Shown here: in pieces, positions 31,893 through 42,191 of the stretch
Layout of the letters: each line of letters opens with the position of its first letter
How positions within the stretch are numbered: the first letter of the stretch is position 1
Origin: Phaeoceros laevis
Taxonomy: Eukaryota > Anthocerotophyta > Anthocerotopsida > Notothyladales
Direction: 5' to 3'
Assembly (NCBI GenBank): GCA_049999765.1
Contig: JBNGIQ010009080.1
Span: 78,664 to 142,663 of the forward strand
Length of the DNA stretch: 64,000 nucleotides
Translations under genes and position numbers: made by a program
Notes under the pieces: model-generated
The model's database searches: none
The model's input: only the letters and a program-made list of their open reading frames with translations
Told to the model about the DNA's origin: nothing

Positions 31893-31983
31893 AGAGGTGG
31901 AGGAGGACGATGGCAGGGAAGAGGTGGAGGAGGACGATGGCGGGGAAGAGGTAGAGGAGGACGATGGCAGGGAAGAGGTATGG
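31893..31983. repeat. 27-bp purine-rich tandem repeat, just over three copies
   Basis: Units at 31893, 31920 and 31947 plus a partial unit at 31974; each contains agaggtggaggaggacgatgg or a one-base variant. They sit in a longer G/A-rich stretch (31745-32060) that gives long but low-complexity frames on both strands; I do not call a gene there. Confidence 0.92.
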
Positions 31984-32060
31984 AGGGATAGGTGGAGGGA
32001 GGACAGCTATGGGCTCCTTGGCGGAAGAGAAGAGGAGATATGAGGGGGAGAACGGGAGGG

Positions 32061-33380
32061 AGGACAGCTATGTATGGCATACCAGATGATGCAGAGTCTT
32101 ACGAACCTCGAAATAACACTATTGTGGGGTTCGCCCAACTTCAAAATAGCTATTTCCCAGTTCGCCCAACTGCATTTTTCCTTATTTTAGGGTTCGCCGA
32201 ACCATGAAATAGCGTTTCGCCTAATTCATGGTTTCGCCGCGTCCCGGATGTTGCACAGTTCACGAACCGGGAACTATCCCTTAATTCCGCAATCGCGAAC
32301 AATGAAATAAGGGTACGTCACGCCATCCACGTGAGCATGCGGACACATCACCCAACACACTTGGCACGTGAACCGGTTGATGTGGCCCGTTACCGGGCAG
32401 CATCCCGGTTGCTGCCATGTGGCGAGTGGTGATGCGCATCACTCTGCGCCACATCACCAAGCGATCACGTTCGAGCGTTCGAGCCCCAATCCCTCCATCG
32501 GTTTGCAGCGACAACCAGCCAGCCATGTCTCACTACTAGCTCCAACTAGGAACTGGCCAAGGACACGCCATGCAACAATCGCACTGTTGATGCGCAGTGT
32601 AGATGGTCATGGGAATTGTGGACATGCATATGGCGGCCTGAGCTTCCGCAGCAAGATTGCAGGTTCTCAGTAGTGGTGATTGTGGAGCAGGCCCAGCCTG
32701 AGTGTGAGTCTGCACCACTAGCAACGCGAGCCAGAGACGCTGAGGGAGCCCGGGTGCCTACTTAGCGAAGCATGCTGCGAGGGAAGGGAAGCCTACGGTG
32801 AGTGATTGGCGGCCAGCCTGCTGGACTGGCTGCCTGCCGAGTGCTAGAAGGGCTAAAACGAAAGATGGCGCCTCCCTGTGTGCTCCCTGCCCCTGCTGGA
32901 AGGGCTGCTGGAGGCAGGGCGCGGCAAGGGAGTAAGGGTCGGCCCTCCCAGCAGGCTGCGGTCAAGGAAGGGAGCATGCAAGGGAGGGAGGGGGGGGGCG
33001 CCATCCCTCAGGCAAGGAGCGGGCAANNNNNNNNNNNNNNNNNNNNNNNNNNNNNNNNNNNNNNNNNNNNNNNNNNNNNNNNNNNNNNNNNNNNNNNNNN
33101 NNNNNNNNNNNNNNNNNNNNNNNNNNAGCACTCTCGCCGCCGCTCCTCCTTTCGTGCTCCACTCGCTCGCGGCAGGCCGCCATGGCCGCCCTGCAACTCA
33201 TCTCGAGGGGGTCGAGTCGTCCTACTCCTGAGTCCCAACGCCCTGCAACCGCACCCCAGTCCCGAGTCCTCCTTCGCAGAACTTCAATTTTAACAGAAAT
33301 TAGCATAAAATTTAAAAAATCCATCTAAATTTCTAAAACTCGTAAAAAATTCTAGGATTTCGACGAGGCCTAACTAGGTG
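32061..33380. other. intergenic, low complexity and gap
   Basis: No gene seen. Short gttcgcc-type phrases recur around 32130-32240. A G-rich tract precedes the N gap at 33027. Confidence 0.5.
33027..33126. other. assembly gap (100 N)
   Basis: Exactly 100 unknown bases, preceded by a G-rich low-complexity tract. Confidence 0.98.
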
Positions 33381-34035
33381 CAGGAATCTAAGCCAGCCTG
33401 AGCTGTGGGCATTTGCAGAGACCAGTTGAGGGACCAGGATCTGAATTATGTATGATAAGCAAAAAAGCAAGCCCTATTTGTGCGGGTGGTGTCGGGAGAT
33501 GGCCAGACGCTGGCAGAAAAATTCTGTAGTAGACTGAAGCATCCGGAAAGGTGGATGTGAGCCTTGAGGCGTTCCGCAACACCGAGAGCTTTCTTGGAAG
33601 AACGACACGAGGAAGTTGTGCTCAAGGTCTGGAAGTCTACAGAAGTTGAGGTGAGCTGGAGCACCTTTAGGTTATCCACCAGTTTTCTCATCGCATCCGA
33701 CTGGGATGATCTCCTCTCTCGGCCAGTTCGGCGTGAGACTACTGTTCACACATGACAGTCGAGGGTTGCACGATGCGGCTCCACCGATTGCCGACGACCC
33801 GGGGGAGGCTGCTGAGTCCCATTGGCAGGTTCTCCGCAATTCTTGCCTTTGCTGGCGGTTTGTGGCAAAGGTGCCTTGTTCATGTTTGTGGGAGAAGGAG
33901 CTCACAAGAGAGTGTCTATCCTACATAGGCATGTGGGTCAGTTGCTTTCATATCCAGTCGAGGCCAACAACCAGGCTAGTAGTAGCTTTTATGCTTTTCA
34001 TGTTTTCTCATGTGACTTGCATGGTATTGCAGGTA

Positions 34036-35246
34036 CCCAGCTAACGATAGGATTCACTCAGATGCTGGACGTTTTTCCTAAGCCAAAGAAGGACGCCTTC
34101 TTCTTCAGGAGTGCTGAGAGTGATCAAGGTAAACAAGCTGACCTTTCAGAATATTCAGGGGTTGTTAACTGCACCAGCCGATTCTATGTGTTTGGCTTCT
34201 GTTTCTGAATATGCTGTTTGGTCGGGGAGCTTTAGGGAGCCCTGGAAGTTTCAGGTGTTGGAGGCATTTCCAAAGCCATAGCGGCAAGCTAGTCAGTTGA
34301 GGTTCTGGTATTTACATGTCTAGCTCCCTGGACTATCTTAGAATGATTATGAGTTAGCAGGTCGACCAGCCTTTCTTTGAATCGCCGGTGTGATCGAGTT
34401 CGAGTATCTCCTTCTATGACAGAGTGTTAGACAACCAGGACGGACGGAAGAGGTTTAGTCTACTTGGGGGCAAGAGGGTAGCAGGTATTGGAGTCCAGCA
34501 CAGCATAGGTTACAGGAGGTGTTTGGCTCCTGGTACTGAATCTAACAATGGTCGGGGAGTGTCAGGCAGCCCTGGAGGTTTCAGGTGTTGCGGGCATGTC
34601 CAAAAGCATATTTGCAAGCTCGTCAGTTGAAGCTCAGTTGAAGTTCTGTTATATGCATGTTGAGCTCCTTGGACTGTCTTTGAATGATTGTGGGTTAGCA
34701 GGTCGGCCAATTTTTCTCCGAAACGCCAGTGTGATTGTGCTCGCTTAGGTCGAGTATCTCCCTCTTTGACCGACTGTTGGACAACCAGGACGGACGTAAG
34801 TGGTTTTGTCTACTTTGGGGCATGAGGGTAGCAGGTAATGGAGTCCAGCACAGCATAGCACAGAGTAGGAGGTTCCGACCTTGCTATCAAGCTGGTGAGG
34901 CTCAGTGGTGTTGGATCGCACGTACACACCACTGAGCAGATGGGGCTTGCATAGGTCGAGGGCAATGATTTCATTCTCCCTCTTGGTCTCTTGTCCATAT
35001 GCAGCTGCATTTTCCCTGGGAAGGGATGTTTCAGTTAGCTCAACCACAGGTACAGTGGCATTCCTGCCGGCTGATGACGATCCGTGACAAGATCCTGAGC
35101 CATCTCCTTGTTTTTGCAGCTCCTTTTTTTGTTTGTAGTGACGGTGGCAACAGTCCGAGTGGAGCCCAAGCTGCCGAACCTTCCCAACCTCCCAACCTTG
35201 ATTTCAGTGTCACGTCGGCGACCTCCGGTAGCTGTGTAAGCGATAA
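34036..35246 (+). CDS. weak gene candidate with uncertain exons
   Basis: Three exon-like pieces chain in frame: about 34036-34129 (TQLTIGFTQMLDVFPKPKKD then FFFRSAESDQ), about 35004-35048 (AAFSLGRDVSVSSTT), and 35139 to a TAA near 35246 (TVATVRVEPKLPNLPTLISV). The long intron between the first two holds a 330-bp tandem duplication. Upstream exons between 33400 and 34000 are possible but not resolvable. I recognise no family, and the whole could be a decayed gene. Confidence 0.25.
34221..34880. repeat. 330-bp tandem duplication
   Basis: 34221-34550 and 34551-about 34880 align end to end, starting gtcggggag and sharing agccctgga, tttcaggtgttg, gttagcaggtcg, ggacaaccaggacggacg-type blocks and gagtccagcacagcatag. 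The copies have diverged by point changes and small indels, so the duplication is older than the 94-bp one. Confidence 0.93.
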
Positions 35247-35589
35247 GCTTACATCACATAAGACCTGCGTACAGCAGGCAGACTTCAGCAGCAAGCAAAC
35301 AGATGTCCAGGTACAGTCATGCATGATGACTGGAGTCCTTCAGCTTGCTGGTGGCGTGGGACCGACAGAAATGTGGTGTGCGACAAAACGGTCGATAATG
35401 CCGGCGCATAAATTTAGGCCGGGGTTGGCTGGGTGGAGGTATCCCGTATCAATTAGTATTTTCTTATCTGTCGTTTGCATAGGTCGTATTTGTTTCAAGG
35501 CAGCCCCTATCACATCAGCGCGCATATGTAAGCAAGGAGGCCACCACATCCGCATGATTCTCCATCGTATGCCACTCAACTTCTGAGAG

Positions 35590-36662
35590 CAAGTTATGTA
35601 AAAGATGCTTAAGGTGCACTACTCTACTGGGCACAAACGCGTTTTGTGCATCCCCAACACGATTCTTCCCAGCAAATCCGACACGATTGGGAGGACAAAC
35701 ATCCTCCAACTCCCGCGCGCGCACTCAAGCGCTAAAATTGAAACCCAAAACACCCTGTGAAGGATATTTTCAGGCCCGAAGAAGTCACCTGCTACTGTGA
35801 CGACGGGGTCCCAAAGCGGGGTCCCAAAGCCGCCTGCTGAGGCCTTGACGAGGCCAAAAGACGAGGCGGCGAGGAACCTGCGCACGCAGGAGCCACCCGG
35901 TCTATAGCTCCCTACGAAAGCTCAGTCCCCCAGAGTGCGACCTTCCCCCGCTAGACCCGGACGGACGGGGCGGGAATTGAGGCGCCGTGAGCTGTCAGCC
36001 GTGAGAGAGGGAGGTGGACTGCGACTTTGGAGTGCTGCGCCCGTGCCATGTGGCGCAAATCTGGGCAAGGCAGCTCCCGGAGGTTCAGGGTGCCGCTGGT
36101 TGCTGCTGGAGGTGGAGGCGGAGCCACATGATTTTCGTCCAGCCCTCCCTCACGGTCTTCCTTCCTCGCCATCTGGATTGCCGTGCGTCGGACTGTGGCG
36201 TCTGCTGCGTATGCTGGTCGCAGATCCGGGATTGCTAGCCTGCGGAGGCGCTCAAAAGCAGGCAGAGCAGGGGCGAGAAGCAGTCGGAGCCTGAATGAGC
36301 AAGCAAGCAAGGTGGAAGGAAAGAAGCACTTTGCCTGTCTGTGTGAATCAGCTTAGTTGCATCCATGGTTCCCGCATCGTGGAGCAAGGCGGACTATTCT
36401 GAGAAGACAGGCAGGGCAAAGAAGGTGCGATTTTGTGGCTGGGGAATGGTCCAATACGAGGGAGCTGGGATCACTTGCTGTTTGTATAGCCGAAGATTGA
36501 GTGTAAGTCAAGAAGCAGGCCCCGATTGGAGGAGAGATACCTTGATGCAGGCGTGCGCAGGTGTGCAATGCTAAGACTGACGGATTGATCCAGCAACTTC
36601 CTTGCAAAGGTTGCGGCATTTGCTGTCTTCAGGTGGAAGGAAAGAAGCTGGTGGAGGAAGAG
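35590..36662. other. intergenic, upstream of ATL gene
   Basis: GC-rich from about 35890 to 36300. A short direct repeat ggggtcccaaagc occurs twice near 35805-35830. No coding exon is supported; the 5' leader of the ATL gene probably lies at the right end, possibly with an intron ending at an AG near 36632. Confidence 0.45.
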
Positions 36663-37925
36663 ATGGGAGACTTCCCTCCCCCGCCCTTCTTTTTCTCGCC
36701 CCCGCCCTCGCCCCCTACCCCTTTTCCTAGCCCCTACTCCCATTTCAGTGCGAGCATGGCCATCATCATAGTTGTCCTCGTGTCTGCCTTCTTCATCATG
36801 GGATTCTTTTCCGTCTATGTGAAGAGGTGCGCCACTTCCGAGTACGAAGCGCAGCTTGCGCACCTCAGAGATCCCGCGAGAGTGGCTTCCAGCAGGCCGG
36901 TACCCGGGCTCGATAAGGCTGTGTACGAGGCATTCTCTCTCGTAGACTACTCCGAGCTCAAGTCCTACAAGAGCGCCAAAGAGAGCACGGAGTGTGTTGT
37001 CTGTTTGTGTGATTTCGAAGATGAGGAGAAGCTCCGGGTTCTGCCGATTTGTGGACATTTCTTCCACCCCGAGTGCATAGACGCTTGGTTCCAGAACCAC
37101 ACCACCTGCCCGCTGTGCCGGTGTAGTCTTGGGCCTCCTGCTGAGCCGCCGTCCTCTGGCAGAATAAGCGGCGGGTTCTGGGGCTCAGGTAGTCTGTCTC
37201 TTAGGGCTTCAGCCAATGCGGATGCCATGGAAGCAGAACCTGCTCCTGGTGGCAATGGGGACGTGGTTGTGACTATCCACGATCAGGACGCGATTGATCT
37301 CGAGCAGCTGAGGGCGTTCATGAGAGCAGGTTCTTTGCGAGGGCAGAGCGGGCGAAGGGGAGCCTCGTTTAGAATGGCACCAACACCTCCTGCAGATTTG
37401 GTGGCAGGGGACGGCAAACAGGATGAGGGCCTCTCTGGGAATGAGGCAGTCACTCCGCCTAGACCTGGTGAGGCCGAGCTGATGAGGAGTCTGTCGAAAA
37501 ATTCCCGGTCCTTCAGGCAGGCTGTGCGTGGTGTGGAATTGCAAGAGTATTTATCAGGGGCCTCCGTCTCTCCAGCAGATCCTAGTGGGAAACTCTCGGC
37601 TAATACTGCACCGGATGATACTCCCAGAGATGCCACCGTTGGGAGGACTATGAGTATGGGGCGATTGGGATCAAGCTTCAGGAGATCGAGCTCGTTTGGC
37701 GTGTTGGGAGGTTCTCAGAGAATGTTGCGTGACGGGGAGGGCGAAGACCTGCTCACTCTCGTCGAATCGTCTCAAGAATTTCCGAAAATGAATCTGGGTC
37801 ACGGTGGATTTGGTCATCCTCCCAGTCTGGAAACTGATGCAGAAGATCAAAAATCGGTGACAGCTGCTGTGAAGTCGGACGTTAAAGAGCCTGCGCTGAA
37901 GGCGGAAGAATCCGGCTCATGCTGA
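36663..37925 (+). CDS. ATL-family RING-H2 E3 ubiquitin ligase
   Basis: 420-aa membrane-anchored E3 ligase in one coding exon. I chose the ATG at 36663 (MGDFPPPPFFF) because the family has a short Pro-rich lead before its helix; an upstream in-frame ATG at 36561 would add 34 residues of unlike sequence. Order of parts: one transmembrane helix (MAIIIVVLVSAFFIMGFFSV), the ATL-specific GLD box (PVPGLDKAVYEAF), then a RING-H2 finger with all eight ligands (CVVC; ICGHFFHPEC; CPLC) and the Trp in IDAWF for E2 contact. The C-terminal half is long, Ser/Gly-rich and probably disordered. Targets are unknown; plant ATLs often act in defence and stress. Confidence 0.94.
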   Translation: MGDFPPPPFFFSPPPSPPTPFPSPYSHFSASMAIIIVVLVSAFFIMGFFSVYVKRCATSEYEAQLAHLRDPARVASSRPVPGLDKAVYEAFSLVDYSELKSYKSAKESTECVVCLCDFEDEEKLRVLPICGHFFHPECIDAWFQNHTTCPLCRCSLGPPAEPPSSGRISGGFWGSGSLSLRASANADAMEAEPAPGGNGDVVVTIHDQDAIDLEQLRAFMRAGSLRGQSGRRGASFRMAPTPPADLVAGDGKQDEGLSGNEAVTPPRPGEAELMRSLSKNSRSFRQAVRGVELQEYLSGASVSPADPSGKLSANTAPDDTPRDATVGRTMSMGRLGSSFRRSSSFGVLGGSQRMLRDGEGEDLLTLVESSQEFPKMNLGHGGFGHPPSLETDAEDQKSVTAAVKSDVKEPALKAEESGSC

Positions 37926-38961
37926 AAATCAAAATATCGCAAAAGATTGCCGAAGCTGGGCCCAGGGGAAGGGGAAGGAAGTTTCTCATTGCTTTTTGGG
38001 AAACTGTGAGAGGAATACCTTCCTTCCCCTGTCAAATTGTAGCCAAGATCTGCTCATGTCTGTGACAAGTTGTGAAGTTTTCGAAGTAATGATCTTGAGC
38101 GGGAGTCCAGCACAAGGTTTAAAGTCTTTTATGAGCAGGACGGATTGACCTGGTGCAACAAGCACAGGGCAGCAGGTCATGTAGAATTTGCAGCACCATA
38201 TGCGATTGCAATCACTGTACAGTATGAACGTTCATCCATTATCATTAACTATCGGGGGCCTTGACTCATAAGCTGAGACCAGTGTCATGAGGTCGTGAAA
38301 AGTGTTCCCTTTGGGAATGCTCTCCACGTTTGTCTGTTTGTTTGGGGCATGCGTTCCCCTTATGTTTTGTTGCTGATGCCAGTCCATTCTGAAATCAAAC
38401 ATAGTACCGAGACTCTATGCATGCTGAGCCAATCTCAATAATGAGCTGCAATTTTCGGAGCTCCCCCATGATGTCCAAGATGGTGCTCGCTTACTGCAAC
38501 CATCTGATGGAAGTAACACAGGATCAGTCAGAACAAAGGGTCAGTCACAGTTTTAGGCATGTTGTTAGTGCGTGCTTTCAGAACAACGTATCCATACGTC
38601 ACAAGACACTTAGAGCACGGACCTTGACTTCCGTTTGCCCACAACCCACTCGGTCGAGAATGCAAATAAAACTGCAAGTGACACCGAAAACTCTGGGTGG
38701 TAGCAGATAGTGCCCAGTGCTACCCACATCTCGTGCACCCTGTGGCAAGAGTTGAGAGCAGAGTAGGTCAATGATCATTGTTTTTCACGAAATTCAAATA
38801 GCACCGACAGCACAGATACATTGTCAGAGACCTCTGAAGCAAAAAGTGTTGATACATACCAGTGAGGGGGCCTACAAAAACTGTAGGAACAGATCTTGGG
38901 CTGAAATACGTCCGTGAAACAGACCGAAATTCATACATTTGGACAAAACTCCACCTCCACA
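37926..38961. other. intergenic between convergent ATL and PPR genes
   Basis: 3' flanks. No exon or RNA gene recognised. Confidence 0.5.
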
Positions 38962-41253
38962 CTAAAATGAGCTCAGCTCTGCCACGGTCACGTTTATGGA
39001 ACCTGATTGCCGAGATGCCAAAACATTTTTTATTGACAAGGTTGTAGCCGTATCAGGAAACAGCTCCACCATCTCATTCAACAATTCTGATGCCTGGTCC
39101 ACCATCTCTGCGTTACATAGGGCAAAACAGAGGGCAGTGTACGTCACAGCCTTCGGAGCACGACCAACTACCTTCATATGTGTGAAGTAGTCCAGTGCCA
39201 GCTTAGTTCTGCCTTCTTCACATAACCTGGGAATGATGATGTTGAACAACCCAGCATCTAGCACCTGACCCTTACTCACCATCTCCACAATCTTATCCAA
39301 CTGGCCCACCCGGCAAAGATTGGTAACCATACTCCCGCAAACAACATTGTCTAGCCCAAGCCTCTTCTCCATTGCTTCAAAATACTGGTATGCCTGTTCT
39401 AGCATGCCCGCCTTGCATAAGCTTTCAACAAGAACTCTATACGTAATTGCATCGGTAGTGCTGCCTGCCTTCTCCATTACGGCAAGTGCCTTCTGAAGCT
39501 CCCCAATCTTGCATAAGCCACTTATCAATGTGTTGTATGTGTGCACATCTGGTTGGCATCCCTTTTCTACCATTTCGCTCAAAAGTGTCTCTGCCCTATC
39601 CAATTCACCGGTCTTACACAGACCCTTCATGAGTATATTGTATGTCACCACATTACACACACTACCTCTGAGACTCATCTCCTCAACCACCTTGAAAGCT
39701 TCTGACAAATGCCCAGCTTCGGCAAGGCCATTTACTACAGTGTTATGAACACACACATCCAAAATATCTCCTCTCTCCTGACAAGCCTCGTAGATCTGGT
39801 ATGCTTTCATATCTTCGCCAGCCTTCATCAGCCCATCAATCAAAACTGTGAGACTCTGGCCCGCTAAGCTAAACCCACTTCCTGTCAACTCCTCATAAAG
39901 CTTCAATGCTTCTAATGCTTCTGACGTCTTTCTGGACTTCAGATATCCTTTGATTAGAGTAGCGTACATTACTACAGTTGGTTTCATTCCTCTGGCAACC
40001 ATATCTTGAAACAGTTGATAAGCCTGATGTGTGTTACCAGCGTTTTGAAACCCCTCCATGAGAATTCCCACACTAAACTCATTAGGGGCACAACCAAGAT
40101 CCGACATCTTCCCAAAAAGGTCCAAAGCATCATCGACCTGTCCCAATCGAGTATAAGCCTGCAAAAATGAGTTTAGAGTCACTACCCCTGGCTGCAAACC
40201 TAATCCCCTCATCTCGTTCAGAAGAGCCCATGCCTGCTCAGTCCTGAAGCGCTTACAGAGGGCATCAATAACGATATTGTAAGTGTAAGCGTTAGGCTGA
40301 GTGCCAACTGTCTTCATCTGCTCAAGTACATACAACGCTCCTTCCACGTTTCCGGCTCTGCAGTGACTTAGCACAAGAGTGGAATACGTCACTACGTGTG
40401 GGCGGATGCCAGTCCGCACCATATCCAGAAACAGCTCGTCAACCGCCTCCACCTTTCCAGCCTTTCCCAGCCCGTCGATCAAGATAGTATACGTGTAACT
40501 GTCCGGCTTACATTTCTCCTGTCGCATCTCCTGGAAAATCTCGAGAGCCTTGAGAGGAGCCTTGGCCTTAACCAAGACATTTATCAGTGCATTGTATGGG
40601 AAAACGTGAGGTCGAAACGTCTCAAACTGCTTCACTTTCTGAAACACCTTCACAGCATGATCTGCACGTCCAGCTGCCCCGTAATTCAGCACCAGTGTCC
40701 CTAACAAGTTGGGAGTCATTTTGCAACCCGTGGTTTGCATGCTCTGCAAGAGACCGTCGACGATATCCACCTTCCCTGCCAAGCTCAAAATTGTAATAAT
40801 TTCGCCATATGTCGCACTGGTATGCTGAAATCCTTGTCTTGCAGCCCACTCGAAGAACACCAGCGGCTTATCAACGCTGGACTTATCCTGAGACAGCCTC
40901 TGCAAAACTTCCACGACAAGGGAATCCCGCAGCTGCACTGATATCAGCTTGAGGGAATCCTCGGTGGACGGCGCCCAATCCCCTTGCCCGATCACCGCCA
41001 TTATCATCTCCACAGCTGCCCTATCGGAGGACCGTGCATTTTGAGCGGCAAGATTGTAACCTGATGCAGCCAGTCCCCTCTCAACCACATCCGCATCTGC
41101 GGCAGCAGCTGCAACTGCAAAGCGAAGCAGACGGGTCTGCTGCCAACCAGAAGCAGCTCTGGATGACGGCAGCCTCCCAGTAGGAACAGCTCGCAAGGCG
41201 AGGGCACAAGCGCAGACGGACCTGCGGACCGCCTGGCTCACCACACCCGCCAT
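38962..41253 (-). CDS. P-class pentatricopeptide-repeat protein
   Basis: Intronless 763-aa PPR protein. The N-terminus (about residues 1-60) is rich in Arg, Ala and Ser, suitable for an organelle transit peptide. From about residue 130 to the end there are some 16 consecutive 35-residue P-type repeats, such as PYNALINVLVKAKAPLKALE, TYTILIDGLGKAGKVEAVDE, TYNIVIDALCKRFRTEQAWA and TYNTLISGLCKIGELQKALA. No E, DYW, SMR or LAGLIDADG domain follows, so it is a plain P-class protein, usually involved in organelle RNA stability, splicing or translation. The RNA target is unknown; the repeat-code residues could be used to predict it. Confidence 0.95.
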   Translation of the reverse strand: MAGVVSQAVRRSVCACALALRAVPTGRLPSSRAASGWQQTRLLRFAVAAAAADADVVERGLAASGYNLAAQNARSSDRAAVEMIMAVIGQGDWAPSTEDSLKLISVQLRDSLVVEVLQRLSQDKSSVDKPLVFFEWAARQGFQHTSATYGEIITILSLAGKVDIVDGLLQSMQTTGCKMTPNLLGTLVLNYGAAGRADHAVKVFQKVKQFETFRPHVFPYNALINVLVKAKAPLKALEIFQEMRQEKCKPDSYTYTILIDGLGKAGKVEAVDELFLDMVRTGIRPHVVTYSTLVLSHCRAGNVEGALYVLEQMKTVGTQPNAYTYNIVIDALCKRFRTEQAWALLNEMRGLGLQPGVVTLNSFLQAYTRLGQVDDALDLFGKMSDLGCAPNEFSVGILMEGFQNAGNTHQAYQLFQDMVARGMKPTVVMYATLIKGYLKSRKTSEALEALKLYEELTGSGFSLAGQSLTVLIDGLMKAGEDMKAYQIYEACQERGDILDVCVHNTVVNGLAEAGHLSEAFKVVEEMSLRGSVCNVVTYNILMKGLCKTGELDRAETLLSEMVEKGCQPDVHTYNTLISGLCKIGELQKALAVMEKAGSTTDAITYRVLVESLCKAGMLEQAYQYFEAMEKRLGLDNVVCGSMVTNLCRVGQLDKIVEMVSKGQVLDAGLFNIIIPRLCEEGRTKLALDYFTHMKVVGRAPKAVTYTALCFALCNAEMVDQASELLNEMVELFPDTATTLSIKNVLASRQSGSINVTVAELSSF

Positions 41254-42191
41254 AACAGGAGAATACAGCGAGAACTGTACGAAGCATCCTCAGAAGCTTG
41301 GAGTGCCCCCATTCCAGGCCATCCGTCACTCCTGAGCAATTCCTCTAGTCACCGGATCATCAGGAGAGCATGAGCACTTCAACCGACAGCCCTACAGCAG
41401 AAAATGAAAGCCAAGAAAGCCACGTGTAACTACGCTTTGAAATGCTTGCTCTACCGCTGTACAAAGTTAGGGCCGTTCCATGTGGGGTAACTGGGGTTTC
41501 GGTTTCCCCCACATGCGGGACCCCCGAGTCCCGACTTCCATGTACCGTTTAGGGGACGGGGTTTCGATGACGTGGCCCGTAAAATGTGCGCACACGACCG
41601 GCTTGACTTCAACGTCACCGTCTACCAATTGAGATCCCAGAACCTGCTTCCACTGGTATTGTGCTGAGGTGATCTGCTTCCACTGCTATTGTGATGCACC
41701 CCAGAAGCAGAGGCGGAAGAGCAGGGGATCCAATCCACTTCGAGAGGTAGACCAGCCGCAGAAAGAAATCAGGCAGGCGGGTGGGAGAGAAGGCACCAGG
41801 GCATGTTCCTGCACCTGTGAGGGCTGCCTGGTATGGGGTGTGTTGGCCATATGTGAGCGATGTGGCCAAGGCGCCCTATAGCATTACAAAATGCCCAATG
41901 CCGAGTGTGTATCTCACTTGACTGAGTTCACTCCATAGAAATTCCAGATAGAAACAACTCAAACGTTATCAAAAGCAATGAGTGGATATACTTAGAACCT
42001 AAATTGTTAACGCCTAATATGGCGGCTCTAGCTAACATGAGACTTGGTAAAGTGCGGTCATGGCAATTCTACCATTTCATGACCACTCGGGATGTGCGTC
42101 TTCCAACCTAGATGGGGTAGGCAGGCTTGAATTTTTTGTTACAGTTATTTTGTTTGAAGAGGACAGCTGAGAAATGACGAAAATAATTTTG
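41254..42191. other. intergenic between P-class PPR and LINES-like genes
   Basis: No exon supported. Bases 41630-41700 contain a short direct repeat (ctgcttccactg...attgtg twice). Confidence 0.5.

Noticed and set aside
31745-32080. Pro/His-rich minus-strand ORF and matching Gly/Glu-rich plus-strand ORFs
   Set aside because: All come from a purine-rich 27-bp repeat and low-complexity DNA with no family match.
32802-33324. ORFs spanning the second N run
   Set aside because: Same reason: the gap bases are translated as X, and the flanks are low complexity.
36471-37100. 209-codon minus-strand ORF opposite the ATL gene
   Set aside because: Antisense shadow of the Pro-rich and RING-coding part.
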